A stretch of DNA of 15,242 nt from Candidatus Merdenecus merdavium (GTDB taxonomy: Bacteria; Bacillota; Clostridia; Lachnospirales; Lachnospiraceae). The stretch is from positions 1 to 15,242 of the forward strand of contig DVLR01000280.1 of assembly GCA_018715425.1 (NCBI GenBank). Reading direction: 5' to 3'. Under the pieces are notes generated by a model, which saw only the letters and a list, made by a program, of their open reading frames with translations, searched no databases and had not been told where the DNA came from. The position numbers were made by a program, and so were the translations under genes. Below, piece by piece: positions 1-8,200 of this stretch. Every line of letters begins with the position of its first letter. The stretch's first letter is position 1.

Positions 1-60
1 ATCCCCTTTATCAATACAATCATCTTTCAAAAAAGCCACTTTATCTCATATGTTAACTGA

Positions 61-96
61 TTCAAACCTCATAGATCTTTATCTATGAAGTTTGAA
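61..96. repeat. Long hairpin near left edge
   Basis: Arms 61-76 and 81-96 are complementary over 16 bp with one C/A mismatch, around a 4-nt loop (cttt). No T-tract follows on either strand, so it is not a textbook intrinsic terminator. A short open frame from the left edge ends with TGA at 58-60, directly before it, and another ends at 88-90 within it. It may therefore close an upstream transcript whose gene lies outside the window. The function is inferred only from position. Confidence 0.5.
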
Positions 97-130
97 AAAC
101 CAGTATATGGAGGCTACTCAGTTGACCAAA

Positions 131-170
131 GTACAAGGCTTTGTAGTCGAATAACAACATAGCCTTGTGC
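131..170. repeat. Imperfect hairpin in non-coding leader region
   Basis: Arms 131-140 and 161-170 pair over 10 bp with one G-T wobble. A further 4 bp (141-144 with 154-157) can extend the stem past a 3-nt bulge. It is followed at about 180-200 by the run TGTACCTGTCCCTTTTTTGG. I associate that kind of sequence with remnants of small transposable repeats in clostridia, but that is from memory. No coding region is supported between 97 and 259. Confidence 0.35.
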
Positions 171-259
171 TTATAGCAAATGTACCTGTCCCTTTTTTGG
201 GAGTGAGCAAAGGGGAGAATAAAGGCAGGGGGGCAGAATGGTACATGGATAAAAATGGA

Positions 260-288
260 TTGAACGAATAAAATATAGTTGATATAAT
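260..288 (+). promoter_or_regulatory. Sigma-A promoter for the MDR oxidoreductase gene
   Basis: TTGAAC at 260-265 and a perfect TATAAT at 283-288 are separated by 17 nt. Transcription would start near 295 and leave a leader of about 185 nt before the start codon at 480. A TTGACT at 373-378 lacks a good -10 partner and was not preferred. Confidence 0.5.
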
Positions 289-479
289 AGAATCGTAACT
301 TTTGAAGAAAGAAAAAGACACTTTGTCCCATTTAAAGATTTAGCTGGGTTGATTACGTCTGTTCGCTTATTTTTGACTACATGTATTTCTTTAAATAATG
401 AGATATAGACAGATAAAGAACTTCAACCAAAAGGTGTGTGTATCTGTGCCAGTTAAAGCATAGGGAAATGGAGAAAATT

Positions 480-1460
480 ATGAAAGCATTAGTATTACAA
501 CATGGTGGAAGTATAAAGAATCTTCAATTTGAGGATATTCCAGTTCCAAAAATAAAAGCAAATGAGTTACTAATAAAGGTTCATGCAGTAGCATTAAATC
601 CATCGGACTATCAAACGGCAGAAGCTTTGGGAGAACTTTCGTTTCCTATTGTTTTGGGGCTTGACGTTGCAGGAGAAGTGGTTGCTATGGGAGAAGATGT
701 AAAAAGATTCTCTATTGGTCAGCGTGTGTTTTTCCTTAGAAAAATGGACAATCCACATGGGGGCTTTGCAGAGTTCGCTGTCACGCCAGAGAGTTTTTTA
801 TGTGAAATCCCGAAAGAATTGGATTACATACAGGCGTCTGCTTTGCCGGGAGCCGGAATGACAGCCTATCATATTATGTATGATAGATTTAAACTCCATG
901 CAGGGAAAACTATACTCATTCATGGTGGTGCTGGCGGAGTAGGAAGTTACTTAATCCAAATGGCAAAATTAAATGGATTAAGGGTAATTACAACATGTTC
1001 CAGAGAAAATGAAGTATATGTAAAACAATTAGGTGCAGATTTTATAATAGACTATAAAAAAGAAAATATATATGAACGTATAAATGAAATCACCCATCAT
1101 TTAGGAGTTGATTATGTAGTAAACACAATTAGTGGAGAAAGTTCTACTAAGGATATGAAAATTATGAAATTTGGTTGCGAACTGGCTGCAATAGCAGGAC
1201 TTCCTGATATGACAGGGTGGAAATTTTATGATAAAGGAATTTCTATTCATGAAATCGCATTTGGTAACTATCTAACTAGTCCAGATAAAGAAATACAAGC
1301 AGTACCAGCTAAAACGGCACAAGCACTTAGCAAACTTGTTGCTGATGAAAAGATAAAAGTTCCTGAAATTCAGAAAATCAAGTTTGAAGAAATACCAAAG
1401 TACCTACATCTGATGAAAGAAAGGAAAACACACGGGAAAGTAGTAGCCAGTATGTTATAA
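480..1460 (+). CDS. Zinc-independent MDR-family alcohol dehydrogenase / quinone oxidoreductase
   Basis: This encodes a predicted cytosolic NAD(P)H-dependent oxidoreductase of 326 residues, the usual size for the quinone-oxidoreductase branch of the medium-chain dehydrogenase/reductase superfamily. The N-terminal GroES-like part carries ALNPSDYQ and a PIVLGLDVAGEV block. A Rossmann nucleotide-binding motif GGAGGVG lies at residues 149-155, and its first beta strand is followed by a typical LGADFIIDY stretch. Neither the GHE/Cys catalytic zinc site nor the four-cysteine structural zinc lobe of true alcohol dehydrogenases is visible. ATG 480 is chosen because GGAG (470-473) sits 6 nt upstream and the protein then begins MKALVLQ, as in relatives. 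An in-frame GTG at 438 and ATG at 468 are alternatives with poorer ribosome binding sites. The gene stands alone between its own promoter and a terminator. It has no evident link to the glycan genes, and its substrate cannot be told. Confidence 0.9.
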   Translation: MKALVLQHGGSIKNLQFEDIPVPKIKANELLIKVHAVALNPSDYQTAEALGELSFPIVLGLDVAGEVVAMGEDVKRFSIGQRVFFLRKMDNPHGGFAEFAVTPESFLCEIPKELDYIQASALPGAGMTAYHIMYDRFKLHAGKTILIHGGAGGVGSYLIQMAKLNGLRVITTCSRENEVYVKQLGADFIIDYKKENIYERINEITHHLGVDYVVNTISGESSTKDMKIMKFGCELAAIAGLPDMTGWKFYDKGISIHEIAFGNYLTSPDKEIQAVPAKTAQALSKLVADEKIKVPEIQKIKFEEIPKYLHLMKERKTHGKVVASML

Positions 1461-1587
1461 ACTGTGATATTTACTTTTGGAATCTTGTACTTTAAATTCT
1501 AATTTAATTGTTCTTGCACTTAAAAAAGTATTCTATTAGATGAGAATAAGAAAGATGAATTTACTTTTAAACTTCATACTTTACACG

Positions 1588-1625
1588 AAAGGCGGTTACT
1601 CCATTGGAGATCAACCGCTTTTTCT
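1588..1625 (+). terminator. Intrinsic terminator after the MDR gene
   Basis: AAA-G-GCGGTT (1588-1597) pairs with AACCGC-T-TTT (1613-1622), including one G-T pair. An inner CTCC/GGAG stem (1599-1602 with 1606-1609) extends it. A T-rich tail (TTTTTCTAT) follows the GC-rich stem. Positions 1461-1587, between the gene and this terminator, show nothing recognisable. Confidence 0.75.
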
Positions 1626-1640
1626 ATACTAAAATTTAAG

Positions 1641-1805
1641 TTTGGTTGGATGCTCGCCGTGGTTCATTATGATCCCACTCTTAAGGTTGCTACTCAGGCT
1701 ACGAAGCTGGCGATTTACGGTTTTACCTTTGTTGTTCCTCTTATTATGTTTGGCGTTATGTATCTTTTAATCAGCAGATTTGATTTAGAAAAGGCTATAA
1801 CTTAA
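1641..1805 (+). pseudogene. C-terminal remnant of a GPH/MFS-type sugar symporter
   Basis: This frame reads FGWMLAVVHYDP, then KVATQATKLAIYGFTF, a hydrophobic segment VVPLIMFGVMYLLI, and ends SRFDLEKAIT with TAA at 1803-1805. The pattern of a GW...YDP stretch, a Gln/Ala-rich loop, one last membrane helix and a short charged tail matches the end of glycoside-pentoside-hexuronide:cation symporters. Only about 54 codons remain. The frame is open upstream only into the terminator region, no ribosome binding site is seen, and the rest of the roughly 450-residue protein is absent. Its codons (GCC, CTT, GTT) look different from the AT-rich surroundings. It is probably a decayed gene end left by deletion or rearrangement. 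The family call rests on pattern memory. Confidence 0.5.
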
Positions 1806-1834
1806 AATCAAGAGAAAGAAGAAAAAGGGATCTC

Positions 1835-1859
1835 ATGAAAGGAAAGGGGTTTCTTTCAT
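1835..1859. repeat. Hairpin after the symporter remnant
   Basis: ATGAAAGGAA (1835-1844) pairs with TTTCTTTCAT (1850-1859), including one wobble, around AGGGG. It is followed by an A-run and then ATTGATTTTT. It lies 30 nt after the stop of the remnant, where a terminator would be expected, but the T-tract is displaced, so it is only a weak terminator candidate. Confidence 0.35.
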
Positions 1860-1937
1860 AAAAAATTGATTTTTAAATTAGTACAAAGAAGTTATGAAGA
1901 AATGAGTTTTTTTATTATAAAAACAGAAAGAATTTGG

Positions 1938-1977
1938 ATAAGTGTACAAAAATAAAAAAGAAGTTTTGTACACTTAT
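1938..1977. repeat. Perfect 14-bp inverted repeat with GTACAAAA arms
   Basis: ATAAGTGTACAAAA (1938-1951) and TTTTGTACACTTAT (1964-1977) are exact reverse complements around a 12-nt A-rich spacer. No T-tract follows on either strand. A further GTACAAA lies at 1881-1887, 63 bp upstream of the first arm copy. The pair sits 31 bp ahead of the -35 box at 2008, so a regulator-binding role is possible. A simple mRNA hairpin or old terminator is the alternative. Confidence 0.5.
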
Positions 1978-2007
1978 TATAAAAAACAATCTTATTGAGA
2001 GTAATGA

Positions 2008-2036
2008 TTGACAGTATAGATAAAACGTGATATAAA
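2008..2036 (+). promoter_or_regulatory. Strong sigma-A promoter of the secreted enzyme/cohesin unit
   Basis: A perfect TTGACA (2008-2013) is followed by 17 nt and TATAAA (2031-2036). Transcription would start near 2043, giving a leader of about 200 nt. The spacer contains TAAAACG (2021-2027), which matches half of the operator found at 2093-2106. A repressor bound there could cover the promoter. Confidence 0.75.
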
Positions 2037-2061
2037 TTTCAGTATGAAATAGATTGAAATG

Positions 2062-2084
2062 AAAATAGAAAATCTATTTTTTTT
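2062..2084 (+). terminator. Weak attenuator-like hairpin in the 5' leader
   Basis: AAAATAG (2062-2068) pairs with CTATTTT (2074-2080) around a 5-nt loop and runs into a further TTTT. The stem has only one G-C pair, so it would be a poor terminator by itself. Its T-tract ends 8 nt before the operator, the same distance as in the GH127 leader. Confidence 0.25.
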
Positions 2085-2092
2085 ATTGATAG

Positions 2093-2106
2093 GTTAAACG
2101 TTTTAC
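2093..2106. promoter_or_regulatory. LacI-type operator, copy 1
   Basis: GTTAAACGTTTTAC is a near-palindrome centred on CG, with one asymmetric pair. It is the exact reverse complement of the 14-mers at 10030-10043 and 13848-13861. Its centre is about 57 nt downstream of the predicted transcription start, so a bound repressor would act as a roadblock or together with the half-site in the promoter spacer. The AAACGTTT core is typical of LacI/GalR regulators. The cognate regulator is not encoded in the window. Confidence 0.75.
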
Positions 2107-2114
2107 AAAAACAC

Positions 2115-2206
2115 TAGAATCCCCTTAGAAAAGGGAGAAAATGTTAATAAAACTTTTGATGTTGAAAGGGGTGATTCTAAAGCAACACTTTATATTAAAG
2201 GGGTAA
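2115..2206 (+). promoter_or_regulatory. Structured leader with decoy Shine-Dalgarno and possible leader peptide
   Basis: TAGAATCCCCTT (2115-2126) pairs with AAGGGG (2166-2171) and ATTCTA (2174-2179) across a 2-nt bulge and a 39-nt loop. The segment CCCCTT could instead pair with a second AAGGGG at 2198-2203, so two exclusive folds are possible. A 21-codon frame at 2141-2206 begins MLIKLLMLKG, but its ribosome site (AGGGAG) is only 3 nt from the ATG. Its TAA overlaps an ATG at 2206. That ATG opens a 5-codon frame ending at 2223, next to the site used by the main gene. The function is inference only. Confidence 0.3.
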
Positions 2207-2239
2207 TGGATGTTTTATCATGAAAGAAAGGATGTAAAT

Positions 2240-5200
2240 ATGCAAAAACTAAGGCACTTGTATAAGAAAAGAGCAGTCTCGCTGGGGGCGTCGTTGCTGT
2301 TGATTGTATCCATCTTAAGTGGATCTTTTACTGGCATGATATCAGTAGAAGCCGAGGAAAAAAAGGAGTCTAATCCTGAATCAAAATCTGAAAAGAATAT
2401 AGATTCAGAGAAGAAAGAAGAATCTAATTCCAGTGTAGAAAAAAGTACATCTGGGATGATTTCTAACGAAAGTTTAAGTGTGCAGATTGGGGATTTGGGG
2501 CAGATTTCTTTGATGAATATCAAAAATAACCCAACAAATAATAAGGGGGATCAAGTAAACTTTGTACTTCCAAATGATACAAGCCCTCAAAATGGTGTAG
2601 AGCATCAATGGATGGGAGAAATGATTTTCTCTTACCGAACAAGTGAAGATGGGGTATTCCCAGAGGATAGAAGCGGTTTTGTTGAAATTGATACAAATAA
2701 GACTCTTGCAGCAGGTGGATCAACCACATATTCCGATGCGACGGAAAATCTTGAATCAAATCCATATATAAAAAAGAATGTTATCAATGATAAAAGGGTG
2801 GAAGTTGATTTTATTGGACATGATGAAGGTTCAACTGGTGATCGTACCATGAAAGGATTCGATGTAAAATCTGTTTATGATATGGATACAGAGGATGGTT
2901 CCCTTTTATGGGAAATTACCCTTTCTAACAAAGGAACCCAGTGGATTGAATTTGGTGATGTAGGCCTGCCTATGCCTTGGAATAATAAGTATACTACACA
3001 GGACAGCGTTTACAATGAACGAGTAACGGTACATACATTTGCGGGTGCTGATAGTGGATATGCTTATGCAGTTCGTTGTAGTGGTGAGGGTAATTATGTG
3101 CTATTTACTCCTGTAGCCGAAAGTGGTGCCCGCATTGAGTATATTGATAACTGGGTAGGAAATAACAATGGAGTACAGGGGGAACGTGCAGATAGCTTAT
3201 TCAATAATTGGACGAGTGATAGTGGTGGTTGGCAGCCAGGTCTAAGTGTTTATTATATTCACTCCAAAGATATCCAAAAAACTGGTCGAGGTTATTATAC
3301 CGATGCAACAAGTCTAGTATTAGGTCCAGAAGAGAGTAAAACATATCAATTTAAGTTTTCAGCTGTTCGTGCAGGGGATAATGAACCACAGGAAAGTGCA
3401 AATAGTACAAACAATGCTTCAACCTCCATAGAAGAGCGTGAAGGGAATATGCGTTCCATCTTATATAATGCAGGATTGATGGATGCTATTGTAATGCCGA
3501 GCTTTCAAACAGCAATCAATATGCCAACAAAGTTAGACCTGCATTATAATGATGAAATCATTACAGATGTAACCTTGGATATTCAATGCGTTCACGAAAA
3601 TGATCCTTTTGATGAAGAGCATATTCCAATGCAAGGAGAAGGTCTTGTAAACAATTCACGTGGTGGAAGAGGGACCCATGACGGAAATCCAGATTACAAT
3701 GAATCCGTTGATTTTGTAGAGACAAAAACAATAGATGGTGAAAAGCATCATATCTATGATCTAACCTTTGGCTGTATCGGTAACAACAGTGTACGAGTAG
3801 ATTACAAATTAAAAGTTGGTGATACATGGATTGATAAGTTTACTCAATATGAATTTAATGTTTTAACAGAGCTGGATGAAGCGGTAAAGACCCACTCTGA
3901 ATTTATGTTAAATAATCAGCATGACAATGATCCAGATAGTCCGACCTATGGAAATTATAACGATTGGTATTTTGCAAGTGGTGTCGATGAGAATGCAAAA
4001 ACCCACTGGGGAGATGATTGGAGTCATGATAATATTAATTTTATGACAATGAAGAATTATCTGACACCAGATGCTGAAGAAAGTAAATCCATAGAGCGAT
4101 ATTTAATCGACTTTATGTGGGGAAATTATATGAAATATACCCAAGAAACTTATGTGGTAGCAAACTATTTAAGAGATTCTGGTATATATGCAACTAGCTC
4201 CGTGCCCTACAATCGTGCATTTTCAGAGGTGATGGAGGTAACTGGTTTCTTCAACATGTATCGCATTCAAAAAGCTTATCCAGATTTAATGGAATATCGT
4301 GAAACACCCGAGTTTTATCTAGATAAAGCCTATCAGATTTACTACAATCGTATTAGCGCATCTCCAGTTGGATTTTACGGTGAGCAACAGATTCCAGAAA
4401 TCATCGAGGCTCTAAAGGATGAAGGTATGACTACTGAGGCAAATAATTTACAGACTAGGTTTGCAAGGGACAAAGGTCGTAACATGGCAAACGCTGCATA
4501 TCCTTATGGTTCAGAATTTGTCTATGATAATACTGGAGAAGAGGGAGCTTATGCTGCTGCCAAAGCTCTTAGAACCTATTATCCCAACCATGAAGCTGCT
4601 GGAAATGCATTAAAAAATATGGAGATTGCTGAGTGGAAAACGAGAGCAATGCGTGGTATACAACCGACTTGGTATCACTATGCTAATCCTGTATTTATCG
4701 GCGGGGAACACTGGTGGAACTTCCAGTATACTGCATCTTTAGCTGGCTCTATCATGGATGACTGGCTCCGTTATCAAGATAACGGATGGGATACGGATTC
4801 GAGTGCATGGGCACAACGTATGAATTATGGTGCGAAGATTTCTAATTTTAATGCCATCAATATGGGACAGATCAGTAAAGATTACATTGGTAATGTTGGT
4901 TGGAGATACACCATGTACAAGGGTGGCCATGGTGCAATGGATGTGTTTGATGGTGGTACCCGTGTCATGAATAATGGCTGGAATGATTTTTCAGGTGAGG
5001 CGGATCAGGGAATTTACGGATCCTTACTTAGAATCAGTTCAGATGTAGTCAAAGATCCAATCTTTGGATTGGTTGGATATGGAAGTGAGGTTTCTAAAAA
5101 TGGCGATATCTATACCATTATACCTAAGGATGGATTTGGGAAACGTTTGAACCTAATGGATGAAAAGATTTACTTAACCCTTGAGCAGGACTCTGCTAGT

Positions 5201-8200
5201 CAGGTAAAAATGAAAGAAGATGGAAGCTACTTCCATTTAAACTTGAAGACCCAGGTTAAAACAGAACATTTATCTAAAATAGACCTTAGTGGACCAGGAT
5301 TAGAAGATGGGTTCTATAGCATTAAGCTAGATGGACAACAAGTTGGGCAATGCTATGTTAAGGATCATCAAGGTAGAGCCAATGTTATGATCCCTTCAGG
5401 TGACACAGCTGAAGTTACCATTGAAAAAATGGATGGAGGAAAAAATGAAGCTCCTTATGCTGAAATTGTTATATCCCATGATAAGTTACAGGCATTTGTA
5501 CCATTTGATGTGAAGAGTTTGGCTTATGATGACGGAGCTCCAAACAAGGAATTAACTTACAAGTGGGAAGCTTCCATGGTTCCAGAAGGTGCTACATTAA
5601 CTTTTGATGAAGATACGAAACCCAATACCCAAGGAGTTGCTTCGGCAGAGGGTGAATATGAAATTTCCCTAACCGTAAGTGATGGTGAATTAAGTACCAT
5701 TGTGAAAAAGACCATGATCCTTGAGATTGCTCCAGATAGAGCTTCACCTACCATTGAAGAAGTTACTGCCATTCAGGATTCAGTAAATATAAGTGTTGCC
5801 TCCTTAAATGGTAAGGCTACGCCAGATCCATTATATAATGGTGAGCTAGAATATGAGTGGAGTATAGTAGAAGAACCAGAAGGGGGACATGCTATCATTG
5901 GAAATGCAAATCAATCCAGTGCAATAATGAAAGCATCCGTGCCAGGCACCTACCTTCTTCGCTTTCAGGCAGTTGATGCAGATGTATCAAGCTATGAAGA
6001 TGTTGCCGTGGAGATGGTTGGAGAGGTTGATGGTGCATACCGCGGATTGAGTATAGTGACTAAGGAAGGAACAGCTCCAACACTACCTGAAAAAGTGGAG
6101 ATGATCTTAGAAGATGGTACCATTGGAGAAGACAAAGTTCATTGGAAGGAGATAGATTCCAAAGAGTATGAATCAAGTGGATTGTTTTTTGCAGAAGGAA
6201 CCGTTGTTGATAGTGATCAAAAAGTAAAGGTTGCCGTATACGTTGTATCAGAAGAGAAGAGAAACCTTGCCACTGTTGCAGAACCATCGGCCATCATAAA
6301 TTCTGTACATGACTTAGGTGGAGTAGCTTCCCTAAATGATGGAAAAGATCCAAGCTCTTCTGAAGATGTAAGCAATGGAGCTTGGCATAATTGGTTAGGA
6401 GATCAAGGTGGTCCAGCATGGATGCAATATGAATGGCAACAGCCTATTATCGCTGAATCAATGGATGTATATGTATTCCGTGATGGTGGAGGAAATTTTC
6501 AACCTAAAGATATGAAGGTAACCCTACGAGATGAAAAGGGTACTTGGTATACGCCTAGAAATGTTTCGGGATTGGGGAATGATCTTAATCAATATAATAC
6601 AACTACTTTTGAACCTTCACTGATTACTGGAATTCGCATAGATATGAATCCTGTAACACTTGGATGCGGTATTCTAGAATGGAAAGTAAACGGATATGAA
6701 TATGGTGATGGCTTAGTTGATAAAACAGAATTGAGAAAAGTATATAGCTTGGTGAATTCATTAAATGAATCCCAGCTTTTAGGTGGATTGGATCCTGTAA
6801 AGGAAGCTATGGGAGCAGTGGAGTCCGTGCTATCTAAAACCACTGCCACACAAGAAGAAGTAAAACAGGTGCATGAAGACTTATTACTGGCAATGAAGGA
6901 ACTTCAACCAGTCAATGGGAATCTGGCATTTGTTGCAGGGCTCACAGCCAGCTATACGTCTAGCTGGGAATCACTTCCATCCGTAAGGGATGGCGTAAGG
7001 CTTAGTGGTAGTCACTGGGGTACTTGGGGCAATGATAGTAGTGTTGAGTGGTTGGAGTATTCATGGCCACAAGGAGTCATGATTGAAGCATCGGATTTAT
7101 ATCTTTGGAACGACGGAGGAGGAATAGAAACACCTGCAAGTTATACCTATACTTATCTTCCCGTGGATAGCGATGAGTGGGTAGTCTTGGAAAGGGTGGA
7201 TTCAGGAATGAAAGAAAATGAACGGAATCATATCACGTTTGAAGAAGCTGTAGCAGTGCGTGCACTTCGTTGTACTTTAACAAAACCACAAAAGGATATG
7301 AACGGAGTCGGAGTTTGGGAATGGGAAGTGTATTCAAGAGTAGATAAAAAGGAACTAGAACTTCTAGTAGAGGAATCAAGACTGCTAGAAGCAAAAGATT
7401 ACCATGAGGAAGGATGGGAAGCCTTTAAAGAATCCCTAGATGCGGCAGTGGTAGTTTTAGAGGATGAAAATACATATCAGGCAGTAGTTGATGATGCTTT
7501 CAATGATCTCAAAGAAAAGAAAGAAGCTTTGATAAAAATTCCAAAGTTAAAGGATATGATTCTTAAAGAAGAACCAGTAAAAACCACTTATCTTATAGAT
7601 GAAGAGTTGGATCTGGCAGGTATGGTTTTAGAGTTTGTTTACGAAGATTCCACAACAAAGATAATTGATGATTTAGATGGGATCCAAGTAAGTGGGTTCG
7701 ATCATAGCTTGGTTGGAAGTCAGATATTAACAATATCATATACAGAAAATGATATCACTTTAACAGTGGATCTTGAAGTTACTGTTAAGATGCCTGCAGA
7801 TATGTCCGCGCTGAATCTGGCAATTGTTATGGGACAAGAACATGAGAAAGAACAGAATGAAAATCAAACCTATACAAGTGAAAGTTATGCTTTCTTCCAA
7901 TTAGCGTTAGATCAAGCAAGAGAGGTTGCCCATGATAAATATGCATCTCAAGAAAGGGTGGATACTGCTTTTTATGATTTGATCACAGGGTATGCAAATC
8001 TAGAAATTAGCACTGTAAAATACGGATTAAAGGCTGCAATAGCAGGTACAATGGCGATTTTAGATGATCCAGAAACTGCAAAGAATTATAGTGTAGAGAG
8101 TATCCAGATGGTAGAGGATGTACTTGCTCAAGCACAGATTGTTGCTGAGGATGAACATGCATCCCAAGATGAGATTCATACAGCCACAAGAAACCTAATC

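Noticed and set aside
1..90. Partial upstream gene ending at 60 or 90
   Set aside because: Two short frames from the left edge end there, but fewer than 30 codons are visible and neither can be recognised.
107..154. Short frame beginning MEATQLTK
   Set aside because: It has only 15 codons, no supporting context, and overlaps a hairpin.
83..331. Minus-strand open frames at the left end
   Set aside because: They run across two hairpins, have no recognisable protein features and no ribosome site, and oppose the promoter at 260-288.
2093..2106. Reading the AAACGTTT palindromes as CcpA cre sites
   Set aside because: Aligned on the central CG, the outer TG and CA bases of the cre consensus are one position off in all three copies. 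The exact three-fold identity points to a specific LacI-type regulator, although CcpA cross-binding cannot be excluded.
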